A stretch of DNA of 64,000 nt from NCBI GenBank assembly GCA_964624475.1, contig CAZUYC010000136.1:62001-126000 (forward strand), written 5' to 3'. The notes beneath the pieces are model-generated. The model was given only the letters and a program-made list of their open reading frames with translations. It was not told where the DNA came from and made no database searches. The DNA is from CAZUYC01 sp964624475. Lineage in GTDB: Bacteria; Myxococcota_A; UBA9160; SMWR01. Made by a program: the position numbers and the translations under genes. Below, one piece after another: positions 25,538 through 34,052 of the stretch (within the stretch, counting starts at the first letter, position 1; every line of letters starts with the position of its first letter).

Positions 25538-26494
25538 ATGCGGCTCCAGCCCCTGGGCAGAGCGTGCCTCGCCGTGGCCGCGCTGGCCTGTGCGTCCACT
25601 CCGGAGCCCGATCCGCGCTACCAGCCCCCGCAGAACGTGCTGGAGGTCGTCGCGGTGCTTCGCGCCCACATCCCCGACGACACCTACCGCTTCGAGCCGG
25701 CGCGCGACTTCACCGGCCGCAACGTCTATCGGAGCTCGCTGCTCCGCCTCGAGAGCCTGGAGCGCGTACACGCGGAAGCGCTCCAGGCGGGGTACCTCGA
25801 CGGGGTGATCGCCTTCGCCAAGGGCCGGTCGCTCGAACGGCTGCGCGCCTTCGACCTCGCCGCCGGCGAGTACCGCCTCGCCGCCGAGCGCGACCCCGAG
25901 CTCGCGGCCGACGCGCTCGCGGGCGCCCGGATCTGCGACTCCCTGCAGGAGGCCGCCGCGATCGGCGTCGACGTGGGTGAGCTCTCGGACGCCACCGCGC
26001 GCGTCGACGAGGCGGATCTCGCGCAGACGATCGCCGACTTCGACGAGCGCACCGCGCGCCTCGAGTCGCTCGCGCAGCAGGTCGCGGAGACGCACTACGC
26101 GCCCGTCGCGCGCGAGGAGATCGAGCGCACCGACGTGGCGCGCGCCGAGTACTTCGCGGCGCTGCGCAAGGCGCTCCCCGACGGCGACGTTCGGGCGGCG
26201 GCCGAGCTCCAGCGCCTGGTGACGCGCAACCGCGACAGCAAGAACACGAGCCGCCACCTGCTCGCCCTGGCCAGCCTCTACGAGGACCTGGCCGTCGAGT
26301 ACGTCGAGGCGAACCCTCCGCAGGGGCTGCTCTTCGATCCGGCCCGCTTCCAGGAGCTCGTCGACGCGGCGTCGCGCCTGTACGAGACCGTGGCGGAGCA
26401 GGACGGGCGCGCCGAGAAGATCGAGGCATCGCGGCGGCTCGAGGCGTTCCTGGCATTTGCCTTACGCGTGGATCATGATCGTTTCACGCCGTAG
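25538..26494 (+). CDS. lipoprotein of unknown function
   Basis: A 318-residue protein. Residues 1-17 form a lipoprotein signal with the Cys in VAALACAS. The mature part is entirely helical, Ala/Glu/Arg-rich, with TPR-like segments (LAAGEYRLAAERDPELAADAL; NTSRHLLALASLYEDLAVEYVE). I recognise no family. The ATG at 25538 is chosen because it directly precedes the signal peptide; two further in-frame Met codons lie upstream. The next lipoprotein gene overlaps its end, so the two probably form a pair. Confidence 0.65.
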   Translation: MRLQPLGRACLAVAALACASTPEPDPRYQPPQNVLEVVAVLRAHIPDDTYRFEPARDFTGRNVYRSSLLRLESLERVHAEALQAGYLDGVIAFAKGRSLERLRAFDLAAGEYRLAAERDPELAADALAGARICDSLQEAAAIGVDVGELSDATARVDEADLAQTIADFDERTARLESLAQQVAETHYAPVAREEIERTDVARAEYFAALRKALPDGDVRAAAELQRLVTRNRDSKNTSRHLLALASLYEDLAVEYVEANPPQGLLFDPARFQELVDAASRLYETVAEQDGRAEKIEASRRLEAFLAFALRVDHDRFTP

Positions 26495-28844
26495 TCGCTC
26501 GACTCCGCTTTGCCACTTCTTTTCTACTCCGCTCGCCTGCGGCTCGCTGCGCGCTCGCTTCGCTCGCTTGCTTGGTGGGGGTTCGGCTTTGCTCGCGGCG
26601 GGGCTCGTCCTCGCGGCGTGTGCGATGGCGCCGGCGGGGGTGCCGCCGCCGAGCGCGTTCCAGCGGGACGCGCGCCTGGCGGCGCTGGTGCCCGACGCCG
26701 CGGACCGCACGGTCGTCGAGATCGCCCACGCCGCGCTGCTCGGGCGCCCCGAGGCCGCGGCCCGGGCGGTCCGCCGCCTGGAGGCGATCGACACGGTGCT
26801 CGAGGCAGCGGACGAGCCGAGGACCGGCCTGGTCCCGGCAGCCGTCGATCTCGCGAACGCCACGCAGGGCGACCCGCGCGCCTACCGCTCGGGGACGCAG
26901 CGCCTCCTCGAGCGCGACGACCTCGACCCCGCCCTGCGCGCGCGCCTCGAGATCGCCGAACGCGACGACCCGCTCGTCCTGGCGCGCGACCGCCTGCGCG
27001 AGGACTGGCTGTTCGAGTTCGGACGGGCCTTCAACGCGGTGGCCGAGCCGCTCGGGAGCTCGATCACGACCTTCACGCTGGCTCCCTACCGCCTCGCGCG
27101 CTCCGTCGTGAATTACGCGCTCGCGCTGCACGCGCGCGAGCCGCTCCCGCTGCGCCAGCGCCAGGCCCTCGCCCACTGGAAGACCTTCGTGGCGCAGCAC
27201 CCGGAGACGCCGGAGGCGGCCCTGCTCGCCCCGCGCGTCGCGGTCGCCGAGTGGCGCTGGCAGCGCACGCAGCGCGACCGCGATCTTCGCGTCGCGGAGC
27301 AGGCGCTCGACGAGGAGCGCTACCCGCTCGCGCTCGTCCACGCCGACCGCGCGCTGCGCCGGATGCCCGAGGACCCGAAGGCCGCGCGGCTGCGCGACGC
27401 GGCCGGGGCAGGGCTCCTCGCGGCGCGCGAGCGGCAGCGGCGAAGCCTCTCGACCTCCCCGGAGCTCGACCCGGCGGCCGATCCCACGCTGCAGCGCTCG
27501 CTCGCCGTCGCGTGGCTTCGCTCGGGCGGCGATGCGGTCTCGGCCGCGCGCAGCGTCGAGAGGGCCTCAGCGAAGGGGCCACTCTCGGACGAGGCGCGCT
27601 TCGCGCGCGCGATCGCGATCGGCGAGCTCGGGCAGGAGGACGCCATGTGGCGGGAGCTCGGGGCGCTCGCCTCCGGCGATCCCGCCCGCTCCAACATGGC
27701 GCGGCACGCGGCCGTCCTCGTCGCGAGCCCCGACGCGAACCCGTATCGCGCCTTCCGCCGGGCGCGCTTCGCGCACTACCTGGCGAAGGCCCGCTGGGTC
27801 GTGCTCGGGCCCTTCGCGGGTGGCCCGCGCGAGCGGGGGCTCCCGCGCCCCCTCGAGTGGCTCGTCGACCTGCCGTCGATGGGGGAGAGCCTGATGTCGC
27901 TTCCGGTGCGCCTGATCCAGTTGCCCTGGGCGCCTCCGCTCGGTACCGACCGGGCGATCGCGCGGAGCGCGCGCAGCTACCTCGCGCGACGACCCTCCGG
28001 GTCGCACGCTCCGGAGCTGCGCGAGTGGCTCTTCGACTACGAGACGGAGCGCGGCAATCACCTCGCCGCCCTCCAGCTCGCCGAAACGCCGCCCGGGGCG
28101 GATCCGGAGCAGCTCGCCGAGCTGCGCGAGGACGCTGCGCGGCAGTGGCTCGACGGAGCGGCCCGCGAGGGGGACCGCGCGCTGCGCAACGGCATGTACC
28201 GCCAGATCGCCCGCGACCTGCCCGAGACCGCGGCCGGTCGCTCGGCGGGGCGGCGAGCGCGCCGCGAGGTCGACGAGGCGACGCCGCAGCACGTCCAGGT
28301 CTCGCGGGGCTTCCTGCTGGAGAACCCGATGCTCGCCGGCCCGCAGGGCCTGCGCCTCCGCCCCGAGCTCCTCGACGAGGAGTCCGCGAACGGGGAGATG
28401 CACCCGGACGGCGTGGTGCTGCTCGGCGGGAGCATCGTCGAGGTGAACTACCTCGGCCCCGGCGGCGACCCCGAGGCGGCACCGCGCGCCGAGCGCGAGC
28501 GGCTCGACCCCGAGGAGATGGCGCGGGTGGTCTCCGTCCTCGAGGAGACCTCCTTCCGCAACTCACTGCTCGACGCGGACGACGCGATCGTGCCCGACGC
28601 CGATCGCGACGCTTTCTTCGAGCGCGTGCGGCTCGGCCTCGCCGACCAGATCGACGCCCGGCCCGCGGCGCACTCGAGCTACGCCTACCGCGGCCTGCGC
28701 GAGCGCTACGGGATGGTGCGCTCGCGGGAGTCGATCCTGCCCTTCGAGCTCGTGATGCGCGGCTCGCTCGCGGACTTCTCCCTCGGTGCCTTCCCGCGCT
28801 TCCTCGAGCCGCGCGAGACCCCCGACGCCTTCCTCTACCGGTAG
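26475..28844 (+). CDS. large lipoprotein of unknown function
   Basis: About 789 residues if read from ATG 26475, which overlaps the previous gene by 20 nt. A lipoprotein signal is clear at about 32-53 (LLGGGSALLAAGLVLAAC). The first 30 residues translate the inserted repeat and may not be native; a TTG at 26568 would start right at the signal. The body is helical with TPR-like units (about 250-430), then a segment with a short hydrophobic stretch, then a mixed C-terminal domain (GVVLLGGSIVEVNYLGPGG; SSYAYRGLRERYGM). I do not recognise the family. It pairs with the upstream lipoprotein; a cell-envelope role is inferred. Confidence 0.6.
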   Translation: MIVSRRSRSTPLCHFFSTPLACGSLRARFARLLGGGSALLAAGLVLAACAMAPAGVPPPSAFQRDARLAALVPDAADRTVVEIAHAALLGRPEAAARAVRRLEAIDTVLEAADEPRTGLVPAAVDLANATQGDPRAYRSGTQRLLERDDLDPALRARLEIAERDDPLVLARDRLREDWLFEFGRAFNAVAEPLGSSITTFTLAPYRLARSVVNYALALHAREPLPLRQRQALAHWKTFVAQHPETPEAALLAPRVAVAEWRWQRTQRDRDLRVAEQALDEERYPLALVHADRALRRMPEDPKAARLRDAAGAGLLAARERQRRSLSTSPELDPAADPTLQRSLAVAWLRSGGDAVSAARSVERASAKGPLSDEARFARAIAIGELGQEDAMWRELGALASGDPARSNMARHAAVLVASPDANPYRAFRRARFAHYLAKARWVVLGPFAGGPRERGLPRPLEWLVDLPSMGESLMSLPVRLIQLPWAPPLGTDRAIARSARSYLARRPSGSHAPELREWLFDYETERGNHLAALQLAETPPGADPEQLAELREDAARQWLDGAAREGDRALRNGMYRQIARDLPETAAGRSAGRRARREVDEATPQHVQVSRGFLLENPMLAGPQGLRLRPELLDEESANGEMHPDGVVLLGGSIVEVNYLGPGGDPEAAPRAERERLDPEEMARVVSVLEETSFRNSLLDADDAIVPDADRDAFFERVRLGLADQIDARPAAHSSYAYRGLRERYGMVRSRESILPFELVMRGSLADFSLGAFPRFLEPRETPDAFLYR
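26515..26578. repeat. 26-nt-core repeat at the 5' end of the lipoprotein gene
   Basis: Core at 26527-26552, reverse orientation relative to the gene and with one base changed in the loop (CCTGCGG in place of CCTTCGG). It is followed by extra GCTCGCTTCGCTCGC units. It precedes the signal peptide of the gene from 26475. Confidence 0.7.
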
Positions 28845-30112
28845 GCCAGATCGAGGAGCTCGACGGGGTGGACCACGCGGGCCCGCAGGCCGGCCTCGCG
28901 CGCGCCCGCGCGCAGCTGCATCAGGCAGCCGGGGTTCCCGGTCGCGATCAGGTCGGGGTCGACCGCCGAGAGCGCGGCCATCTTGCGGCGCAGCACCGCG
29001 CGCGACATCTCGCGGTGCGTCAGGTTGTAGATCCCGGCCGCGCCGCAGCAGCTCCCCGGGTCCTCGTGCGCGACCAGCTGGAGGCCCGGGATCGCGGCGA
29101 GGAGCCGCCGGGGGGCGTCGCCGACGCGCTGGGCGTGGATCAGGTGGCAGGGGTCGTCGTAGCAGACGCGGCCTTCGACCCGCCCCGGCGGCGGGCGAAG
29201 CCCGGCCGCGTCGAGGAGCTCGGCGACGTCGCAGACGCTCGCCGCGAGCGCCTCACCCTCGCCCGGGAGGGAGCGTCCGGCCTCGCGCAGCGCCGCGCCG
29301 CAGCCGGCCGAGTTCACGACGACGCGCTCGACTCCGGCAGCCGCGAAGGCGCGCGCATTGCGGCGCAGGAGCTCGTGCGCGAAGGCCTCGTCGCCGGCGT
29401 GGGCGTGGAGCGCCCCGCAGCAGGTCTGCCCGCGCGGCACCACCACCTCGAAGCCGTTGCGCGCGAGCACGCGCAGCGTGGCGGCGTTCACCCCGGCGAA
29501 GACCTCCGAATTGACGCAGCCGGCGAAGAAGGCGACCCGGCCGCGCCGCTCGCCCTCGGCGGGAACGAGCTCCGGGAGCGCGCGCCGCTCGCGCGACGGG
29601 GGGACCGGCGGGAGGAGCGCCATGGCCTCGCGCAGCGCGGCCGGGAGGAGCGGCAGGAAGAGGCGGTCGAGCCGCAGCCGCTGTGCGACACCGATCAGAG
29701 TCACCAGGGCGCGCAGCCTGCGGCGGTGCGGCAACACGCCGCGCAGCACGAGCCGTTCGAGGCGGCGCGCGGGGCCGCGGCGCAGCCCCGCGTCGGTCAC
29801 CTCGGCCCGCGCCAGCTCGACCATCGCCCCGAAGCGCACGCCCGACGGACACGCCGTCTCGCAGGCCCGGCAGCCGAGGCAGAGGTAGGCCTCCTCCGCC
29901 ACGGTCGCGCCGAGCGGGATCCGGCCCTCGGCGACCCCGCGCATCAGGTAGATCCGACCGCGCGGCGAGGAGATCTCGCGCCCGGTCTCGCGGTAGGTCG
30001 GGCAGGCCTCGAGGCAGAGCCCGCAGTGGACGCAGTCGAGCGTGAGGCGCCCGATCTCCGGCCAGCGCCCGGAGCCGGCTCCGGGCGCGCTCGGCGCCTC
30101 GCCCGGCTTCAC
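28835..30112 (-). CDS. glcF: glycolate oxidase iron-sulfur subunit
   Basis: A 425-residue subunit with two 4Fe-4S motifs (CVHCGLCLEACP about 27-38; CLGCRACETACPSG about 77-90) and two CCG domains (CCGALHAHAG; CHLIHAQ and GSCCGAAG). It carries electrons from the flavin subunits to the membrane quinone pool during oxidation of glycolate or a related 2-hydroxy acid. Start GTG at 30112 overlaps the glcE stop (GTGA), so it is translationally coupled. Its last ten bases overlap the end of the convergent lipoprotein gene through the palindrome CTACCGGTAG. Confidence 0.93.
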   Translation of the reverse strand: MKPGEAPSAPGAGSGRWPEIGRLTLDCVHCGLCLEACPTYRETGREISSPRGRIYLMRGVAEGRIPLGATVAEEAYLCLGCRACETACPSGVRFGAMVELARAEVTDAGLRRGPARRLERLVLRGVLPHRRRLRALVTLIGVAQRLRLDRLFLPLLPAALREAMALLPPVPPSRERRALPELVPAEGERRGRVAFFAGCVNSEVFAGVNAATLRVLARNGFEVVVPRGQTCCGALHAHAGDEAFAHELLRRNARAFAAAGVERVVVNSAGCGAALREAGRSLPGEGEALAASVCDVAELLDAAGLRPPPGRVEGRVCYDDPCHLIHAQRVGDAPRRLLAAIPGLQLVAHEDPGSCCGAAGIYNLTHREMSRAVLRRKMAALSAVDPDLIATGNPGCLMQLRAGAREAGLRARVVHPVELLDLAYR

Positions 30113-31332
30113 GTGTGCCCCGGGGCGCGTCCCGGGTTCAGCACGCCGGCCGGATCGAAGCGGGCCTTGAGGGCCCGGTGGAGCGGGAGCAGGTCCTGGG
30201 CGTCGCCGAAGGCGTCGCGTCCGCCGCGCAGGGCCGGCGGCCCGTCCTCGAGCCGCCAGCTCCCGCCGGCCTCGCGGGCGGCGGCCCCCACCGCGGCGAA
30301 GGCGCGCTCGCCGTCCTCCCCGGCGAAGTCGGCCCACGCGAGCGCGAGCCCCGGGTACGCGAGGAGCTTTGCACCCGCCGCGCCGAGGCTCGCCGCGGCC
30401 GAGGCGAGCCTGGACGGCAAGAGGGCGAGGCGGAAGCGGAGACCGCGCGGAGCGGCCCCCTCGCCCTGGAGGCGGCGCACCGAATCGAGCGCCGCGACGC
30501 TGGTCTCGTGTGCGCCCGCCTCGGCCGCGAGCCACGCGCCGTCGCCCGCCACGACCGGAGCATCTCCGGCGAGCTCGACCACGAGCCGTGCCGAAGCGTC
30601 GGCTCCCAGGACGATCGCCGCGGCGCGCGCGGCGGGGCGGCGCGCCGCCGCGAGACCCAGGGTCGGGGCGGCGTCGGCGGGCACCAGGGCCTCGTACACC
30701 GCGACGCGCTCGGGCCGCGGGCGCAGCCTCAGCCACGCCGACGCGATCACGCCGAGCGTCCCGAGCGAGCCCGTGTAGAGCTTCGCGAGGTCGTAGCCGG
30801 TCACGTTCTTGACCACCCGCCCTCCGCAGCGCGTCTTCGTGCCGTCGCCGAGCACGACCTCGAGGCCGAGCACGAGATCGCGCGGCAGGCCGAAGCCCTG
30901 GGCGCGCGGGCCGATCGCGGCCGCCGCGAGCGTTCCCCCCACGGTCGAGCCGCGTCCGGGGGCGTCGAGCGGGAGCTCCCAGCCGCCCGCGTTGACGGCG
31001 GCGCGGAGCTCGGCGAGCGGCGTCCCCGCGAGGGCGAGGCAGACGCCCTCGCCCGGGTCGAGTTCGACGGTCCCCGCGATCCGGCGCGTCGAGAGCACGA
31101 CGTCCGCGCGCCGCGGCGGGTTCCCGAGGCCGAGGCGCGTCCCGCCGCCGCGCACGAGGGCGGCGAGGCCGAGGGCGCCGAGTGCTCCGACCGCGCGCGC
31201 GAGCCCTTCGACGTCGCGCGGGTGAAGGGTCGCGGCGGGCTGCACGCCCGGGAGCGCGATCTCGGCCCCCGGCTCGATCGCGTCGGGGCCGAGCGCCGCG
31301 CCGAGCCGCTCGAGCTCGCCCGGCGCCTGCAT
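30109..31332 (-). CDS. glcE: glycolate oxidase FAD-binding subunit GlcE
   Basis: A 407-residue FAD-binding protein of the PCMH/VAO type. Seen: VRGGGTRLGLG (about 60-70, FAD pyrophosphate loop), GSTVGGTLAAAAIGPR and the GGRVVKNVTGYDLAKLYTGS segment (about 168-187) typical of GlcE. The C-terminus ends FDPAGVLNPGR. It pairs with GlcD and passes electrons to GlcF. ATG at 31332 overlaps the glcD stop (TGATG), so glcD-E-F form one tightly coupled operon. Confidence 0.93.
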   Translation of the reverse strand: MQAPGELERLGAALGPDAIEPGAEIALPGVQPAATLHPRDVEGLARAVGALGALGLAALVRGGGTRLGLGNPPRRADVVLSTRRIAGTVELDPGEGVCLALAGTPLAELRAAVNAGGWELPLDAPGRGSTVGGTLAAAAIGPRAQGFGLPRDLVLGLEVVLGDGTKTRCGGRVVKNVTGYDLAKLYTGSLGTLGVIASAWLRLRPRPERVAVYEALVPADAAPTLGLAAARRPAARAAAIVLGADASARLVVELAGDAPVVAGDGAWLAAEAGAHETSVAALDSVRRLQGEGAAPRGLRFRLALLPSRLASAAASLGAAGAKLLAYPGLALAWADFAGEDGERAFAAVGAAAREAGGSWRLEDGPPALRGGRDAFGDAQDLLPLHRALKARFDPAGVLNPGRAPGHT

Positions 31333-32768
31333 CAGGCGAAGGGAACGCGCTCGTAGCCGCGCGCCCTCGGGTTCGCCTCGGCGCAGAAGCGCGTCGTCGG
31401 GAAGATCTTCCCGGGGTTGCAGACGCCGTCGGGGTCGAAGGCGGCCCGCAGCCGCCGCATCGCGTCGAGGTCGGCGTCGGAGAAGACGAGCCCCATAAAC
31501 TCGCGCTTCTCGGAGCCGATCCCGTGCTCGCCGCTGATCACGCCCCCCGCCTTTACGCAGGCGCGCAGGATCTCCTCGCCCGCGGCCAGCACCCGCTCGA
31601 GCTCCCCGGGGTCGCGGCGGTCGAAGGAGATGTTCGGGTGCAGGTTCCCGTCTCCGGCGTGGAAGACGTTCGAGAGCCGCAGTCCGTAGCGGTCGCCGAT
31701 CGCGCACACCTCGGCCAGGATCTCGGGCAGGCGCGCGCGCGGCACGACCGCGTCGTGCACGTAGAGGTCCGGCGCGAGGCGTCCCATCGCCCCGAACGCG
31801 CCCTTGCGCGCGCGCCAGAAGCGCTGGCGCTCGGCCGCGTCGCGCGCGACCAGGACGCGCTGCGCCCCCGCCCGGCTCGCCAGGGTGCGGACCCGCTCGA
31901 TCTGCGCCGGCAGCGCGACCGCGGGCCCGTCGAGCTCGACGAGCAGCACCGCGCCGGCGTCGGTCGGGAGCCCGGCGGCGTAGACGCTCGCCTCGACCGC
32001 CCGGATCGTGCGCTGGTCGATGATCTCGAGCGCGGCCGGAACGAGCCCGGACTCGATGATCTCGCCGACGGTGCGGCAGGCGCTGACGACGTCCGGGAAG
32101 ATCGCGAGCAGCGTCTCGACGCGCTCCGGGATCGGCGCCAGGCGCAGCGTCGCGCGCGTCACGATCCCGAGCGTCCCCTCGCTCCCCACCACGGCTCCGA
32201 CGAGGTCGTAGCCCGGCGCGAAGCCGGTCGGGCTCCCGAGCTCGACCACCTCTCCGTCGGGGAGCACGAGCTCGAGGCCGAGGACGTGGTTCGTCGTCGT
32301 CCCGTACTTGAGCGTGTGGGGTCCGCCCGAGTTCTCCGCGACGTTGCCTCCGATCGTGCAGACGAGCTGGCTCGACGGGTCCGGAGCGTAGAAGAGGCCG
32401 AAGGGCGCCGCCGCGCGCGAGAGGTCCTGGTTCACGACGCCGGGCTCGACCACCGCGAAGCGATCGACGGGATCGACGGCGAGGATGCGGTTCATCCGCG
32501 AGCACTCGACGACGACGCCGCCGCCCTGCGCGGTCGCCCCGCCCGAGAGTCCCGTGCCCGCGCCGCGGGCGACGAAGGACGAGCCGTGGGCCCGACACGC
32601 GCGCACGACGGCCTGCACCTGCTCGCGGCTGCGCGGGAACACCACCGCCCCCGGGCGCGCCGTGTGGAGGGTGAGCCCGTCGCACTCGTAGGCGAAGAGC
32701 TCCTCGGGCCGGTCGAGGCAGCCGTCGACCCCGACGACCCGCCGCAGCTCTTCGACGAGCGGGTTCAT
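31332..32768 (-). CDS. glcD: glycolate oxidase catalytic FAD subunit GlcD
   Basis: A 478-residue FAD-linked oxidase, the catalytic subunit for glycolate or D-lactate type 2-hydroxy acids. Seen: RGAGTGLSGGA (about 67-77), IGGNVAENSGGPHTLKYG (about 138-155), the FAD-oxidase C-terminal domain with NVFHAGDGNLHPNISFDR (about 365-382) and SGEHGIGSEKREFM, ending DPDGVCNPGKIFP. First gene of glcDEF; ATG at 32768, seven bp after the TPR/zincin gene on the same strand, so that gene may share the transcript. Confidence 0.94.
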   Translation of the reverse strand: MNPLVEELRRVVGVDGCLDRPEELFAYECDGLTLHTARPGAVVFPRSREQVQAVVRACRAHGSSFVARGAGTGLSGGATAQGGGVVVECSRMNRILAVDPVDRFAVVEPGVVNQDLSRAAAPFGLFYAPDPSSQLVCTIGGNVAENSGGPHTLKYGTTTNHVLGLELVLPDGEVVELGSPTGFAPGYDLVGAVVGSEGTLGIVTRATLRLAPIPERVETLLAIFPDVVSACRTVGEIIESGLVPAALEIIDQRTIRAVEASVYAAGLPTDAGAVLLVELDGPAVALPAQIERVRTLASRAGAQRVLVARDAAERQRFWRARKGAFGAMGRLAPDLYVHDAVVPRARLPEILAEVCAIGDRYGLRLSNVFHAGDGNLHPNISFDRRDPGELERVLAAGEEILRACVKAGGVISGEHGIGSEKREFMGLVFSDADLDAMRRLRAAFDPDGVCNPGKIFPTTRFCAEANPRARGYERVPFA

Positions 32769-32775
32769 CCCCCGC

Positions 32776-33813
32776 TCAAGCCAGCCCGAGACCCTCGAGG
32801 TCCTCCTCGCTGAGGCCCAGGTGATGGCCGATCTCGTGGCGCACGGTGATCTGGATCTGCTCGACGAGCTCGTCCTCGTCGCGGCAGACCTTCTCGAGGT
32901 TCTTCTTGTACAGGATCACCCGCGTCAGGTCCTGCGGCTGGTCGTTGGCGCCGGCCTCCGTGCGCGGAACGCCGATGTAGATGCCGAGGATCTGCGGCGA
33001 GAGGTTCTCCTCGGCCAGGAGCTCGGGGGACGGGTAGTCCTCGACGAGCAGCGGCACGTTCTCGACGTACTCGCGGATCGAGCGCGGGAGGTTGTCGAAG
33101 GCGTCGGCCGCGGCCTTGCGGAAGCCGGTCTCGTCGATCTCGACGGGAAGCGGATAGCGCTCCGGGTCTAGCGCGTTGGCCTTGGCGAAGGCGCGCGCGG
33201 ACTCGTCGACGGGCCCGATCCGCTCGAGCACGAGACCGAGGTGATAGACGGCGTGCGCCGCCTCGGGGTCCATCGCAACCGCCGTGTCGAGCACCCGCTT
33301 GGCCTCGGGGAAGCGGCTGAGCTCGAAGAGGATCTGGCCCTCGAAGGCGCGGTAGATCCCGACCTCGCCCGCGGTCTTGAGCGCGCGGCGCGCCAGGAAG
33401 AGCCCTCCTTCGAGGTCGTCGAGGTAGAAGACGGCCTTGGCCTTCAGGTAGTGGACCTCGGCCTCGGTCGCCCGGTCGAGGCGCGGGAGCTCGGGATTGC
33501 CGGAGAGCAGCTCGTCGCAGAGCGTCACCGCCTGCTCGAACTCCGAGAGGTCCTCGACGAGCAGCTCGGCCCGGTTCAGGTGCGCGGTCACGAACTTCGG
33601 GTCGGCGAGGATCGCCCGCTCGAACTCGTGGAGCGCCTCGTCGATCTTGCCCTCGTCCCACAAGATCTCGCCGCGGCCGTTGTGGGCCTCGGCGCCTTCC
33701 GGGTGCGCCCGCAGCGCCTCGTCGAGCCACGCCAGCGCCTCGTCGGTCCTCCCCCCGTGGGAGGCCTCCATCGCCTGGTCCAGGCAATCCCAGTAGCGAT
33801 CGTTGTTCTTCAT
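32776..33813 (-). CDS. TPR protein with C-terminal zincin-like metallopeptidase domain
   Basis: A 345-residue protein. Residues about 5-220 are TPR repeats (GRTDEALAWLDEALRAHPEG; EAEVHYLKAKAVFYLDDLEGG; AVYHLGLVLERIG). The last 120 residues form a DUF1025/MPN-like metallopeptidase domain with HEIGHHLGLSEEDL at the end (HExxH, about 327-331) preceded by the family's RTEAGANDQPQDLTRVILYKKNLE region. Zincins of this group are common in deltaproteobacteria and actinobacteria and their substrates are unknown. ATG at 33813. A TATGAT box is visible upstream on the minus strand. Confidence 0.83.
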   Translation of the reverse strand: MKNNDRYWDCLDQAMEASHGGRTDEALAWLDEALRAHPEGAEAHNGRGEILWDEGKIDEALHEFERAILADPKFVTAHLNRAELLVEDLSEFEQAVTLCDELLSGNPELPRLDRATEAEVHYLKAKAVFYLDDLEGGLFLARRALKTAGEVGIYRAFEGQILFELSRFPEAKRVLDTAVAMDPEAAHAVYHLGLVLERIGPVDESARAFAKANALDPERYPLPVEIDETGFRKAAADAFDNLPRSIREYVENVPLLVEDYPSPELLAEENLSPQILGIYIGVPRTEAGANDQPQDLTRVILYKKNLEKVCRDEDELVEQIQITVRHEIGHHLGLSEEDLEGLGLA

Positions 33814-34052
33814 TCCGGCCTGTGAGCGGCCGCGGCGGCACGCGGCTGTCGCAAGGGGTTAGGGACGCATCATAGCAGAGGCGGCCCTGCGGACTGCGCA
33901 AAATCTCCCGTCGGTGATCGCATGCAACTCGCTGTCCGAGAAGGAGAATTACATCGACTATATAGGCCGTGCCCCGCGGGGGAAAAAATCCGCAGCTCTC
34001 TCGCCAAACCGCCGTTTCGTGGGCATTTTCGCCCCAGGGAGCGCGTCGGCGC
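33814..34052. other. intergenic gap with locally AT-rich DNA
   Basis: The 239-bp gap between the TPR/zincin gene and the zinc-ribbon gene is less GC-rich than its surroundings (TACATCGACTATATAGG, CATTTTCGCCCC). It holds a CCCCGCGGGGG palindrome followed by six A residues, which reads on the minus strand as a T run after the zinc-ribbon gene and may end that transcript. I looked for an RNA gene here and saw none. Confidence 0.4.
33869..33874 (-). promoter_or_regulatory. candidate -10 box for TPR/zincin gene
   Basis: TATGAT on the minus strand, 56 bp before the ATG at 33813. No good -35 hexamer at the standard distance (nearest TTGCGC is 21 bp away). Confidence 0.3.

Noticed and set aside
33814..34052. 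RNase P RNA or other RNA gene beside the zinc-ribbon protein
   Set aside because: Gap too short for rnpB (about 350-400 nt) and no GAGGAAAGTCC-type core.
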